DNA of 64,000 bases from Deltaproteobacteria bacterium (GCA_002729515.1 PBYF01000010.1:1-64000), one strand, 5' to 3'. Shown: positions 34,473 to 43,844, counted from the first letter of the stretch. Notes: generated from the letters alone by a model not told the origin. Translations and numbers: made by a program.

Positions 34473-36329
34473 ATGGGCAATGGCCTCGACGACCTCCGCG
34501 CGGCCCTCCACCGCATCGACGGACGCGGCTACAAGGCTTACCGGGACGTGCGGGGACGCTGGGAGCGACCCGATCTCGTCCTCTGCATCGATCGCGTGCA
34601 GGGCGATCCGTTCGCGGCCCCGTCGAAGCTCCGCCTGCGCGTTCCCCAGGAGGCGGCGGAGCTTCCCGCGCGCCTCTTCTCGAACCCGGTTCGACGCACA
34701 GCCCTGGCCGATTTCCTGACGCGCCGCGCGGCACGGGCGGTGCGCGGCGGACAGCGCCGCGGCAGCGGCAAGAGCGGCCTCGTCGAGGTCGATGCGGGCG
34801 GACAGCGCCGCGGCAGCGGCAAGAGCGGCCTCGTCGAGGTCGATGCGGGCGGACAGCAGGTGCTCGAACGAACGGCGTGCGTCATCACCGACGCCTGGGT
34901 GGAGCTGAGGGTCCAGGCCGGGCTCCCGGCTGCGGGGCGGCGCGTGCTTGGGCGCGAGGCCGAGGAACTCCTCTGCGACGAGTTGCCGGAACTCGCGGCG
35001 GCCGCGCTTTGTTGGGAACGGCTGCCCCAGGAGGAGGCGGCGCGCTTCGTCGACTGCATCGAGAACCAGGAGCACCTGCGCAGCCAGCTCGATGGGCGAG
35101 GACTCGTGGCCTTCGTGGCCGACGGCGCGCTGCTGCCGCGCCAGAGCGGAGCCAGCGATCGCCCGCTCGCACCCGATGAGGCCGTATTGTTCGAGGCGCC
35201 CGAAGCACTGCGCGTCGAGCTCTCTCTGCTTCACCCCGTTGAGGGCCCCAACGGGCCCCGCGATCGGCTCCGCGGTCTCGGCGTTCCGCGCGGAGTGACA
35301 CTCGTCGTGGGCGGCGGCTACCACGGAAAGTCGACGCTCCTGCGCGCGCTCGAGAGTGCCGTCTACCCGCACGTGCCCGGGGACGGGCGCGAGTGGGTGG
35401 TGAGCGCCCCCGGCCTCGCAAAGATCCGCGCCGAAGACGGCCGCCGGGTAGAGCAGGTCGACATCAGCGCCTTCGTCTCCGACCTGCCCCAGGGCCGGAG
35501 CACGGCGCGGTTTTCGAGCGACGACGCCTCGGGCAGCACGAGCCAGGCCGCCAACATCGTCGAGGCGATCGAGGCGGGCGCCACGGGGCTGCTGCTCGAC
35601 GAGGACACCTCGGCCACCAACTTCATGGTGCGCGACGCGCGTATGCAGGCACTCGTGGCCAAGGAGCACGAACCCATCACTCCGTTCCTCGAGCGGGTGC
35701 GCGAGATCCACGATCACCTCGGAATTTCGACCGTGCTGGTGATGGGCGGCTGCGGCGATTACTTCGAAGTAGCCGACACGGTGATCGCAATGCGCGCGTT
35801 CCGTCCCGAGGACGCGACCCGCGAGGCGCGTGCCATCGCGGATGCGTCGCCTTCGGAACGGCGCAACGAAGCGCTGGTGCCCTTCGAGGCGGTAACGCAG
35901 CGCGTGCCGGAAGCCTCGAGTTTCGATCCGTCCCGGGGTCGACGCGACGTGAAGATCGCCGCCAAAGCCCGGGACCTCGTGCTCTTCGGAACCGACGCCA
36001 TCGACCTGCGCTGCGTCGAGCAGCTCGTCGATCTCTCCCAGACCCGCGCCGTGGGCCACGCCGTCCACCTCGCCGCCACCCGGTTCGTCGACGGCGAGGC
36101 GACGCTGCGCGAGGTGGTGGATCGTCTGGAGGCCTTCTTCGACGCCCAGGGTCTCGACGCCCTAGACCCCCACCACCGCGACGAGCACCACCCGGGCGAC
36201 TTCGCGCGCCCGCGCGGCCTCGAGATCGCTGCCGCAATCAACCGCCTCCGAACCCTGCGAATGCGCCAGAAACCCCGGCAGGCGACTGAAAAACACGAGG
36301 CCCGAGACGACGGAGTTCCGGCGAAGTAA
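34473..36329 (+). CDS. ABC-class predicted ATPase (COG3044-like)
   Basis: 618 residues, no membrane segments. The true P-loop is GGGYHGKSTLL at about residue 281, followed by Walker B LLLDEDTSATNFMVRD at about residue 371 and a preceding ASGSTSQAANIVEAIEAGA signature-like block. This is the stand-alone ABC-fold ATPase family of unknown role, possibly linked to nucleic-acid processes. Between residues about 92 and 125 a 17-residue unit beginning GGQRRGSGKSGLVEVDA occurs twice, encoded by a perfect 51-bp tandem duplication; relatives as I recall have a single copy. Start ATG 34473, just after the radical SAM gene. Function unknown. Confidence 0.82.
   Translation: MGNGLDDLRAALHRIDGRGYKAYRDVRGRWERPDLVLCIDRVQGDPFAAPSKLRLRVPQEAAELPARLFSNPVRRTALADFLTRRAARAVRGGQRRGSGKSGLVEVDAGGQRRGSGKSGLVEVDAGGQQVLERTACVITDAWVELRVQAGLPAAGRRVLGREAEELLCDELPELAAAALCWERLPQEEAARFVDCIENQEHLRSQLDGRGLVAFVADGALLPRQSGASDRPLAPDEAVLFEAPEALRVELSLLHPVEGPNGPRDRLRGLGVPRGVTLVVGGGYHGKSTLLRALESAVYPHVPGDGREWVVSAPGLAKIRAEDGRRVEQVDISAFVSDLPQGRSTARFSSDDASGSTSQAANIVEAIEAGATGLLLDEDTSATNFMVRDARMQALVAKEHEPITPFLERVREIHDHLGISTVLVMGGCGDYFEVADTVIAMRAFRPEDATREARAIADASPSERRNEALVPFEAVTQRVPEASSFDPSRGRRDVKIAAKARDLVLFGTDAIDLRCVEQLVDLSQTRAVGHAVHLAATRFVDGEATLREVVDRLEAFFDAQGLDALDPHHRDEHHPGDFARPRGLEIAAAINRLRTLRMRQKPRQATEKHEARDDGVPAK
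34746..34847 (+). repeat. Perfect in-frame 51-bp tandem duplication inside the ATPase gene
   Basis: Units 34746-34796 and 34797-34847 are identical, beginning GGCGGACAGCGCCGC. A third partial copy of about 10 bases follows (to about 34857). Each unit encodes 17 residues containing GSGKSG, and the frame is preserved. Identity at all codon positions indicates a recent duplication. Confidence 0.95.
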
Positions 36330-36419
36330 AGCGCAGGGCCGAGCGCCCCATTGTCCCGTCGATATCGCAGCCGGCCTCGAGCCGGACGTGCCCGTGCTTG
36401 CGCTAGACGCTCCAGTCCC

Positions 36420-38657
36420 TCATGCGGGCGACACCTCGACGGGAATTCCGTTCACCACCGCATTTCCCGAGATCGGGTCGACCAGTTCTCCCGGGGCCAG
36501 CGTGTTGTTGCAGACCCCGGCGTGGGCGGATGCCACGCCGAGCTTGGTGCCCGGCTTGTCGTGCCCCCAGCCGTGGGGCAGGCTGACGACGCCCGGCATC
36601 ATTTCGTCCGACACCTCCACCGCGACCGTGACGCTCCCCGCTTCCGAGCTGACGCGAGCCCGCTTGCCGTCCTCGAGTCCGAGTTCGCCGGCATCGCGTG
36701 GATTCACGAGCAGGGTACAGCGGTCGCGCCCAGTCATGAGGGCGGGGACGTTGTGCATCCAGGAGTTGTTGGACCGCAGGTGGCGGCGGCTCACCAGGAC
36801 GATGCAGTCGTCGCGCCGCGAGAGACGATGCGCAAGCCGAGGGATGTCATCGACGATGTAGTCGGGCGCCAGCTCGATCCGGCCGGAAGGCGTCTCGAGC
36901 ACCTCGTCGAGACGCGGCACCACGGCCCCGAAGTCGACGCCGTTGGGCTCCGCCGCGAGCTTCTCGAGTGTGAGCCCCTCGGGCTTTTCACCGTAGGCAT
37001 CACCCCAGGGTCCCGTGCGGATCGCGAAGTCGAGCAGCCGCTCGGGCCCGGGCCCGCCCGCCTGCTCCACGATCTCGGCGGGGGCGCGCCCGTGGACGGC
37101 CGAGCCCTCGATCCCAGTCAGCATCGCCACGACACCGGCGAAGAAGAGCTGATCGAGAGCACCGGTGTCGACTTCGCCTGGGGCCTGGCCCTGCACCATC
37201 GCCGCGAGCGTCAGCAGGATCTCCCATTCCTCCGGGCGCCCCGGTTCCGGATCGAAAAGACGCGGTGAGAACTTTCCGGCGCTGCGAAGCGCCCAGGACC
37301 AGATCAGCTCGTCGTAGTGCTGCTGCTCGAGCGGCGAGAGGCCCGGCAGGATGACGTGGGCGTGGCGCGTCGTTTCGTTCAGGTAGTTGTCGACGGAGAT
37401 CATGCAGTCGAGCCTGGGAAGTGCCGCATCGAGCTTGGAAGCGTCGGGGGAGGAGAGAACGGGGTTGCCGGCCAATGTGATCAGCGCCTTGATCTGGCCA
37501 TCCCCGGGCGTGGCGATCTCCTCGGCCATGCAAGACATGGGAACCTGGCCCAGCACCTCGGGTGCTCCGCGCACGCGGCTCTTCCAGCGACCGAACTCGA
37601 AACCGTCCGCGAAGTCCGGCGGACGAAGCGCGGTGAGCGACCAGGCGATCGGCTTGCCGAACATCGCACCACCCGGCCTGTCGAGATTCCCCGTGAGCAC
37701 ATTCACGACATCGACGAGCCACGACGCCAACGTCCCGAATTCCTGGTTGCACAGGCCGATGCGTCCGTAGACCGAGGCCTTCTCCGCCTCGGCGAACTCC
37801 CGGGCGATGCGCCGAATCGTATCGGCGGGGATGCCGCAGGTCTCGGCGACCACCTCGGGCGTGAACTCGCGACAGGCGTCGCGCACACGGTCGACGCCCT
37901 CGACGCGACCTTCGAGGTGGCCGAGGTCGACGAGCCCCTCGTCGAAGAGCACCTGGACCCACGCCAATAGCAGTGCCGCGTCGGCTCCGGGTCGAATCGC
38001 AACCCACTCATCGGCGCGCTCCGCGGTGCCGGTGCGGCGCGGATCGACGACGATCACCTTGCCTCCGCGCTTTCGGATCGCGTCCAGCTTTCCCAGCACG
38101 TCTGGCGCGGCGAGCAGGCTCCCCTGCGAGGCCTGCGGGTTCGCGCCCATCACGATCAGGAAATCCGTGCGATCCAGATCGGGCGCCGGGAAGGTCCACA
38201 TTCCGCCGTAGAGCAGTGCCGACGACACGTTCTTCGGCCACTGGTCGACCGTGCCCGCCGAATAGAGCCTCGGTATGCCCGACATCGATATAAACGCGGC
38301 GACATAACGAGACAGCGAAAAGTTGTGTGCGGCCGGGTTCCCGATATAGGCGGTGACGGCGTCGATTCCGTTCTCCTCGAGTACCGGTCGCAGGCGGCGT
38401 GCCGCCTGCTCGAACGCCTCGTCCCACGACACTTCGCGGAAACCGTCGCCATCACGCACCAGAGGGCGGCGCAGGCGGTCTGGGTCCTCGTGGAGCTGTC
38501 CGAGAACGGTGCCCTTGGGGCAGATGTAACCCGCGCTCCACACATCGTCGGCGTTGGGGCGGATCTGGGTGACCCGGCCTTCCTCGACCGTGAGGCGCAG
38601 ACCACACATGGCCTCACAGAGATGACAGGTGCGGATGTGTTCGAAGCTTTCGGCCAT
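36420..38657 (-). CDS. Molybdopterin-dependent oxidoreductase with N-terminal [4Fe-4S] cluster
   Basis: 745 residues of the DMSO-reductase superfamily. The N-terminus has CHLCEAMC followed by CPKG about 28 residues later, the four Cys of a [4Fe-4S] cluster. MGANPQASQGS, IVVDPRRTGTAERAD and a C-terminal beta-barrel ending VSLPHGWGHDKPGTK are molybdopterin-contact regions. No twin-arginine signal, so cytoplasmic. The metal-site residue cannot be fixed by eye. No partner electron-transfer subunit is adjacent. ATG 38657 has AGGTTCCC just before it and a TACAAT -10 about 30 bases upstream. Relatives in degradation clusters hydroxylate or dehydrogenate unusual carbon skeletons. Confidence 0.87.
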   Translation of the reverse strand: MAESFEHIRTCHLCEAMCGLRLTVEEGRVTQIRPNADDVWSAGYICPKGTVLGQLHEDPDRLRRPLVRDGDGFREVSWDEAFEQAARRLRPVLEENGIDAVTAYIGNPAAHNFSLSRYVAAFISMSGIPRLYSAGTVDQWPKNVSSALLYGGMWTFPAPDLDRTDFLIVMGANPQASQGSLLAAPDVLGKLDAIRKRGGKVIVVDPRRTGTAERADEWVAIRPGADAALLLAWVQVLFDEGLVDLGHLEGRVEGVDRVRDACREFTPEVVAETCGIPADTIRRIAREFAEAEKASVYGRIGLCNQEFGTLASWLVDVVNVLTGNLDRPGGAMFGKPIAWSLTALRPPDFADGFEFGRWKSRVRGAPEVLGQVPMSCMAEEIATPGDGQIKALITLAGNPVLSSPDASKLDAALPRLDCMISVDNYLNETTRHAHVILPGLSPLEQQHYDELIWSWALRSAGKFSPRLFDPEPGRPEEWEILLTLAAMVQGQAPGEVDTGALDQLFFAGVVAMLTGIEGSAVHGRAPAEIVEQAGGPGPERLLDFAIRTGPWGDAYGEKPEGLTLEKLAAEPNGVDFGAVVPRLDEVLETPSGRIELAPDYIVDDIPRLAHRLSRRDDCIVLVSRRHLRSNNSWMHNVPALMTGRDRCTLLVNPRDAGELGLEDGKRARVSSEAGSVTVAVEVSDEMMPGVVSLPHGWGHDKPGTKLGVASAHAGVCNNTLAPGELVDPISGNAVVNGIPVEVSPA

Positions 38658-38722
38658 GGGAACCTCGCGTGCCGGGCTCCCGATTGTACCTCGCCGCCCC
38701 GGCGAGGGGGGAGCGAGCCAAA

Positions 38723-39424
38723 CTAGAGGTAGCCGTTCAGCAGTTCCGCGAGCTCCCGGGGGTGGGAGATCATCACGTCGTGACAGGCGTCGAGAGTCCG
38801 CACCTCGGCATCACCCAGCCGGGCGATCACGGCGTCCTGCAGCTCCTGCGAGAGCGTCGCGTCGCGCAGCAGCTTCACGTAGGTCCGCGGAACCGGCTGC
38901 GCGAGCCCCGCGAGGCGCATGGGCTCGGACAACGGACCCGGCGCCTCCGGGCACAGGTTGTCGAGGACAAAGCGCGTCTGTACCGCGTCCATGCCGTTGC
39001 AGAACATCCCCATCGCCTGCTCGTCCGTCAGGCCGAATTGCTCGGCCCCGGCGGCATTGGCCGCTGCCGCAATCTCGGCCACGTCGGGATCGAGCTCACC
39101 GAGAATGGAGCCGCCCTCGGGCGGCGTCGTGCAGGCGACGAAGACGAGCCGGGCGAGCCGCTCGGGAATCCGCTCGACAACCCGCGGCAGCGTGAGCCCC
39201 GCCATCGAGTGCCCAACGAGGATCACGTCCGAGAGGCCCGCCTTCTCGATATCCGCGGCAGCCGAATCGGCCCAGACGTCGCAGGTGATGCTCTCGAGGT
39301 CCGCGGGGTGCCGGCCGCGGCCCGGGAGGTCGAGGGCCAGTGCCGGCGCGGCCAGGTACGGCATCAGCGGCCCCCAGCACCACGCGCCGTGGCCACCGCC
39401 GTGAATCAGGACGAAGCTCGCCAC
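38723..39424 (-). CDS. Alpha/beta hydrolase, methyl-esterase-like
   Basis: 233 residues. It opens ASFVLIHGGGHGAWCW, the oxyanion-hole region typical of plant methylesterase and hydroxynitrile-lyase-like hydrolases. The nucleophile elbow is GHSMAG at about residue 71, an acid lies in the DNLCPEAP region, and the catalytic His is probably in DACHDVM near the C-terminus. GTG 39424 is chosen because it begins this motif and lies 8 bp after the DapB-like stop, so the two are one transcript. It may hydrolyse an ester or lactone in the surrounding catabolic run. Confidence 0.82.
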   Translation of the reverse strand: MASFVLIHGGGHGAWCWGPLMPYLAAPALALDLPGRGRHPADLESITCDVWADSAAADIEKAGLSDVILVGHSMAGLTLPRVVERIPERLARLVFVACTTPPEGGSILGELDPDVAEIAAAANAAGAEQFGLTDEQAMGMFCNGMDAVQTRFVLDNLCPEAPGPLSEPMRLAGLAQPVPRTYVKLLRDATLSQELQDAVIARLGDAEVRTLDACHDVMISHPRELAELLNGYL

Positions 39425-39432
39425 GGCGCGGC

Positions 39433-40494
39433 TCAGGACTCCGGGAGCAGGTCCGGCGCCGCGCGCCCCGCGTACATCGGCAGGTCCAGATACGTGCGGA
39501 TTCCCGGTGCGGCTTCGCACACGGCGGGAATCGCGCTGACGCAGTGCATGGCCGTGGCCACGACTCCCGCGTTGCGCTGCACGCCGGCTTCGAGGCTCTC
39601 CGGATGCAGGCCTTCGAACGTGAGGCGCACAGGCGGATCTCCAGTCACCTCCACCTCGAAGCGCTCGCCGTCGAGCCTCCAGGCGGGGTCGAGGTTCTCC
39701 TCGCCCATGAGCCAGTTGACCCGGACCGTGATCACCGGCTCGCCGCGCACGGTTCCCTGCCAGGTAAAGCGCTGAGCGGCGACCGTGCCGGGCTCGATCG
39801 CTCCCCAGGGCGTATCGATCGGTGCGGTGGCTACTGCCATTTCCTGAGTTGCGAGCTTCTCGGAGTCGAGTCTCATGCCGAGCGCATGCGCCACCATGTC
39901 GATCGACTGCTGGAAGCCGCTGCCCAGCATGCGAAGCATCGGGCTCTGGCGCGCCTCCTCCGGCGATTTTCCAAAGAGCATCAATTCCCGCACCACGAAC
40001 TCGGCGTCGTAGGTGCGAATGTCCGAGAACTCCTCGGCCCGGACGTGGCGGATCTCCCGCGACAGGCCCGAGACCACCAGCGGGAAGCGCTCGGTGATGC
40101 CACCCGGGTGAATGCCGGTGCCGTGGAGCGTCACGCCCCCCTCGCGACAGGCCTCCTCGACCTCCGTCACGTCGCTCATGCGGAAGGGAAAGAACCAGCC
40201 GAGGGGTGTCACGACGTTCTTCCCGGATGCGAGGATCCGGATCACCTCGGGCGTCTGGGCCATGATCGGGCTGTAGAGGACGCAGTCCGCGTCGGTCGCG
40301 AGCAGGGCGTCGACGTCGTTGGTGGCGCACACCCCGATGGGTCCGACGCCGCAGATCTCCCCCACGTCCCGGCCCACCTTCGCCTCGCTGTGGACCCAGG
40401 CCCCGACGAGTTCGAGCTCCGGGTGAGAGAGAATGCCCTCGATCGCAGCCCGGCCCACGTTGCCGGTCGCCCACTGGATCACCCTATACGCCAC
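39433..40494 (-). CDS. DapB-like NAD(P)-dependent dehydrogenase
   Basis: 353 residues. The Rossmann start MAYRVIQWATGNVGRAAIEG matches the dihydrodipicolinate-reductase N-terminal domain; ELVGAWVHSEAKVGRDVGE and DADCVLYSP follow. This is the family of amine or 2,4-diaminopentanoate dehydrogenase-like proteins common in actinobacteria and related groups, with substrates mostly unknown. It is longer than true DapB (about 270 residues). GTG 40494 is supported by GGGGGA about 5 bases upstream and a TACAAT -10 at 40528-40533 on the minus strand. It probably starts its own transcript including the downstream hydrolase. Confidence 0.82.
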   Translation of the reverse strand: MAYRVIQWATGNVGRAAIEGILSHPELELVGAWVHSEAKVGRDVGEICGVGPIGVCATNDVDALLATDADCVLYSPIMAQTPEVIRILASGKNVVTPLGWFFPFRMSDVTEVEEACREGGVTLHGTGIHPGGITERFPLVVSGLSREIRHVRAEEFSDIRTYDAEFVVRELMLFGKSPEEARQSPMLRMLGSGFQQSIDMVAHALGMRLDSEKLATQEMAVATAPIDTPWGAIEPGTVAAQRFTWQGTVRGEPVITVRVNWLMGEENLDPAWRLDGERFEVEVTGDPPVRLTFEGLHPESLEAGVQRNAGVVATAMHCVSAIPAVCEAAPGIRTYLDLPMYAGRAAPDLLPES

Positions 40495-40606
40495 GCCGCT
40501 CCCCCTTCAGCCACACCGGGCGGCAGCATTGTACCCCCTTCGGCAGGCAGGTCGGCCACGGACCTGACCGAGTTTCCCGGCCTCGCCGTCGTCACGCACG
40601 GCTGAA

Positions 40607-41443
40607 TCAGTCGAGAAAGCGATCGGCGAAGCGTCGCAGGGCCTCGACGGCCTCACGCGAACGAGTCCACGGCGAAACGACCAGGCGATCGACACCGGCC
40701 TCTTCCCACCGCGCGAGGTCCCCGGAGTCGTGCGGCACGGCCCCGACCGTCACCTCGAAGGGCTCGGCGTCACGGCCCGCGGCGCGACGCATTTCGCGCA
40801 GGCGCGCCAGCGCGCCTGCCACACCCTCCGGCGTCGCCTGGAGGCCGTACCAACCGTCGTGGCGTGCGGCCCGGCGCAGGGCAGCGTCCGAGTCTCCACC
40901 CACGTGGATCGGCGGGTGCGGCTTCTGCACCGGCTTGGGCTCGAACATCACCGGGCCGAACTCAAAGAACTCGCCGTGGTGCTCGATCACCTCCTCGGTC
41001 CACAAGCGGCGGCACACCGCCAGCGCCTCGTCGAGCCGGCGACCGCGCGTCGCCGGATCGAGCCCCGCGGCCATCCACTCCTGGCGCAGCCAGCCCGCGC
41101 CCACGCCGAGCAGGCTGCGACCATTCGAAACCTGGTCGAGCGTCTGCACGGCACGAGCGGCGGCAAACGGGTGGCGCAGGCCCAGCAGGTAGACGTTGGT
41201 CCCGAGCCGCACGCGCTCGGTCTTCGCCGCCAAGTGCGCCAGCCAGGCGAAGGCGTCGAAGACCGGCGTGGAGGGCGGCACCGGCGGAAGGTCTTCCCCG
41301 GGATGCGGCGATCCCGACATGTCGACGGGAAACACGAGGTGCTCCGCCATCCACACCGACTCGTAGCCGAGCTCGTCGGCCGCGACGGCGACATCGAGGT
41401 GGAGAGCCGGGTGGCAGCCCGAGAGCGCGACGCCAAACTTCAC
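40607..41443 (-). CDS. Luciferase-like monooxygenase (LLM class, probably F420-dependent)
   Basis: 278 residues, TIM-barrel of the bacterial luciferase superfamily. VKFGVALSG at the start, SVWMAEHLVFP, RVRLGTNVYLLGLRHPF, GVGAGWLRQEW and PIHVGGDSDAALRRAARHDGW are family blocks, the last being typical of the TIGR03619-type F420 branch. It would use F420 or FMN to oxidise or reduce a small organic substrate. GTG 41443 has GGAG about 9 bases upstream. It follows the acyl-CoA dehydrogenase by 31 bp on the same strand, so likely the third gene of that operon. Substrate unknown. Confidence 0.86.
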   Translation of the reverse strand: MKFGVALSGCHPALHLDVAVAADELGYESVWMAEHLVFPVDMSGSPHPGEDLPPVPPSTPVFDAFAWLAHLAAKTERVRLGTNVYLLGLRHPFAAARAVQTLDQVSNGRSLLGVGAGWLRQEWMAAGLDPATRGRRLDEALAVCRRLWTEEVIEHHGEFFEFGPVMFEPKPVQKPHPPIHVGGDSDAALRRAARHDGWYGLQATPEGVAGALARLREMRRAAGRDAEPFEVTVGAVPHDSGDLARWEEAGVDRLVVSPWTRSREAVEALRRFADRFLD

Positions 41444-41474
41444 GGTCGCGCTCCGCGCGACGCCACGGCGGGTG

Positions 41475-42551
41475 CTACCAGCCGGCGAGCTGCGCTGCGC
41501 GCTCGCGGTGTACCGACGGCTGCCCGAGGAAGGCGCGGTCGAACATCGCGCGCTTGAACCACATCTGGACGTCGCACTCCCAGGTGAAACCGATGCCCCC
41601 GTGGGCCTCCACGGCATCGCGAGCCACCTGCATGGTGCCGTCGGTGATGTGGGCCTTGGCGATCGCCGCCGTCCGCTCCGCTTCTCCCGGAATGTGATCG
41701 AATGCGTGCGCCGCGTACCAGAACAGGCCGCGCGCCGGCTCGACCTCGAGCGCCATATTCGAGAGTTGATGCTTCAGCGCCTGAAAGTGGCCGATGGTGA
41801 CGCCGAACTGCTCGCGCTGCTTTGCGTACTCGACACACATGTCGAGCAAACGCCGGGCCGTCCCGAAGGCATCGGCCGCCAGCAGCACGAGACCCGCATC
41901 GCGAAGCCGCAAAGCGGCCTCGCCACCGCCTGGCAATATTTCGCAAGCGGCATCCTGGAGCTTCAACGTGGCGAGAGGCCGGACGCGGTCCACGCCGTCG
42001 AACGCCTCGATCTCGACACACGGGGATTCGCGCTCGACCAGGACGAGGCCCGGACCCGCCGTTCCGACGACGATGACGTCCGCACGCTCCGCGTGGGGCA
42101 CGTGGGTCTTCGTACCCGAGAGACTGGAGCCCGCCTCGAGCTTCCACTGGTCGGGCTGCCACGCGCCGCCCTCTTCGCCGAGAGCGACACTGCCGAGCGC
42201 CTCGCCCGTCGCGAGGCGCGGCAGCCACTTCTTCTGCTGCTCGGGACTGCCGGCCAGTGCCAGCGCGAGGCACGCCAGCGAGTGTCCGAAGAACGGGCCG
42301 GGAGCGCCCGCGTACGCCAGCGACTCGGCCGCAAGCGCCAGGTCGAGCAGTTCGAGCCCGGCGCCTCCGTGCTCCTCGGCAACGATGAGCCCGGCGACAC
42401 CCATCTCGACCAACCCCTTCCAGAACGTCGGCTCCCAGCCCTCGCCGCTGTCGAAGAGCTCCCGGATGCGCGTCGGCGGGCATTCGTTTTCCGCGTACTG
42501 GCGAATCGTCGCCTGCAGGAGTTCCTGCTCTTCCGAGATGTCGAAGTTCAC
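41475..42551 (-). CDS. Acyl-CoA dehydrogenase, smaller subunit of a pair
   Basis: 358 residues with the acyl-CoA dehydrogenase fold: N-terminal NFDISEEQELLQATIRQYAE, ESLAYAGAPGPFFGHSLA, KTHVPHAERADVIVVG in the middle and AHGGIGFTWECDVQMWFKRA at the C-terminus. The usual C-terminal E-G-T catalytic element is missing, as in one partner of heteromeric enzymes that degrade steroid side chains. GTG 42551 overlaps the TGA of the upstream dehydrogenase gene (GTGA), which strongly suggests a stoichiometric complex with it. A partner relationship like FadE28/FadE29 is inference from the arrangement. Confidence 0.85.
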   Translation of the reverse strand: MNFDISEEQELLQATIRQYAENECPPTRIRELFDSGEGWEPTFWKGLVEMGVAGLIVAEEHGGAGLELLDLALAAESLAYAGAPGPFFGHSLACLALALAGSPEQQKKWLPRLATGEALGSVALGEEGGAWQPDQWKLEAGSSLSGTKTHVPHAERADVIVVGTAGPGLVLVERESPCVEIEAFDGVDRVRPLATLKLQDAACEILPGGGEAALRLRDAGLVLLAADAFGTARRLLDMCVEYAKQREQFGVTIGHFQALKHQLSNMALEVEPARGLFWYAAHAFDHIPGEAERTAAIAKAHITDGTMQVARDAVEAHGGIGFTWECDVQMWFKRAMFDRAFLGQPSVHRERAAQLAGW

Positions 42552-43753
42552 TTTCCGGAGCTCCTGTTGGCGTAGTAGTCACGGGGAAGCCCGAGTCCGC
42601 GCTCACCGATCACGTTGCGCTGGATATTCGCCGTTCCACCCGCCGTCGAAATGCCCAGCGAATACATGTACTGGCTAATCCACATCTTGCTGCCGCTGGG
42701 GACCGCGAACGCATCGCGCGCCAGCGGATCTTCGAGACCAGTATCTCCCATGATGTCGAGTGCAATCTTCGCGACCATGCTCCCGAGGTTGGTCGAGTTC
42801 AGCTTGTTCATCAGAGTGATGAGCCCCGGGTCCTCGCCTTTCGCGTTCTTGGTGAACTGGCGCAATCCCGAGTACTCATGGGCACGCACATAACCCTCGA
42901 GCTGCCCGATCTTGTCGCGGATCAGGGGGTCTTCGATGGCCGGTCGGCCGTTGCGCTTCTGCTGCTTTGCAAACTCGACGAGTCCCTGCAGCATCATGAC
43001 GCTCTGTGCCGCGGCGCCGATCGAGTTTCGTTCGTGCTTGAGGGTCGTCCGCGACACGAGCCAGCCCTCACCGCGCTTGCCCACGATGTGGTCGGCTGGA
43101 GTCTTCACGTCCGTGAAGAAGACCTGGTTGAAGTCCGCGCTCCCATTCATCGTCTTGAGCGGGCTCACCTCGATACCCGGCTGTTTCATCGGAATCAGCA
43201 GATAGGAGATTCCGGCATGCTTCTGCGCTTCGGGCTCGGTGCGGCAGAGGCAGAACATCCAATCCGCGTTCTGCGCGTTCGTCGTCCAGATCTTCTGGCC
43301 GTTGATCACCCAATCGTTGCCAACGATTTCAGCGCGGGTCTGTAGCGAGGCGAGGTCGCTGCCCGACCCGGGCTCGCTATAGCCCTGGCACCAGACGATC
43401 TCGCCCCGCACCGTGGGGGCGACGAACTTCTCCTTCTGCCACTCCTCGGCCCGCTCCAGGAGGGTCGGCACCAGCATCATCATGCCGATGCCGTGGATCT
43501 CCATCGGTGCGCGAACGCGGGAGAACTCCTCGCGGAGGATCTGCGCCTCGACAGCATCCGGCTCCTGCTCCGAGCCGCCGTATCTCGAGGGGATATTGCG
43601 GTAGAGATAGCCGGCTTCGATCGCCTGCTGGCGGAAGCGGTGGGTTCCTTCGGCCCGGTCGGCCTCTCCCTCGTCGGGAGGCCAGTGGGCCGCCAGAAAA
43701 TCGCGCACCTGGGTACGGAACTCCTCGTATTCCTTGCCATAGCTCAGATCCAT
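42548..43753 (-). CDS. Acyl-CoA dehydrogenase, larger subunit of a pair
   Basis: 401 residues. N-terminal MDLSYGKEYEEFRTQVRDFL, then QGYSEPGSGSDLASLQT (flavin and substrate contacts), NGQKIWTTNAQNADWMF, GRPAIEDPLIRDKI, and GGTANIQRNVIGERGLG at the end. The C-terminal site that is Y-E-G-T in many acyl-CoA dehydrogenases reads A-G-G-T. ATG 43753 has GGAGAG about 5 bases upstream; the longer frame to 43846 would overlap the divergent glycosylase. A TATCTT-like -10 lies about 40 bases upstream. Expected partner is the next, translationally coupled dehydrogenase. Confidence 0.88.
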   Translation of the reverse strand: MDLSYGKEYEEFRTQVRDFLAAHWPPDEGEADRAEGTHRFRQQAIEAGYLYRNIPSRYGGSEQEPDAVEAQILREEFSRVRAPMEIHGIGMMMLVPTLLERAEEWQKEKFVAPTVRGEIVWCQGYSEPGSGSDLASLQTRAEIVGNDWVINGQKIWTTNAQNADWMFCLCRTEPEAQKHAGISYLLIPMKQPGIEVSPLKTMNGSADFNQVFFTDVKTPADHIVGKRGEGWLVSRTTLKHERNSIGAAAQSVMMLQGLVEFAKQQKRNGRPAIEDPLIRDKIGQLEGYVRAHEYSGLRQFTKNAKGEDPGLITLMNKLNSTNLGSMVAKIALDIMGDTGLEDPLARDAFAVPSGSKMWISQYMYSLGISTAGGTANIQRNVIGERGLGLPRDYYANRSSGK

Positions 43754-43844
43754 GGACACTCTCCGGTGGCTGGGATTGACTCGCGGCTCGGCAAGATAGC
43801 AGCCGCGGAGATGCCCGGTCGATCGGCCCGGCGCGGGGAAACAC

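Noticed and set aside
34755-34850. Second and third P-loop from the duplicated GSGKSG
   Set aside because: The true Walker A is GGGYHGKST further on with a matching Walker B. The repeated stretch is in the N-terminal part and lacks the downstream strand-helix pattern of a P-loop.
36330-36419. Rho-independent terminator between the ATPase and the molybdopterin gene
   Set aside because: Only a CCGGC-CTCGA-GCCGG stem of 5 bp without a T-tract is present; too weak to annotate.
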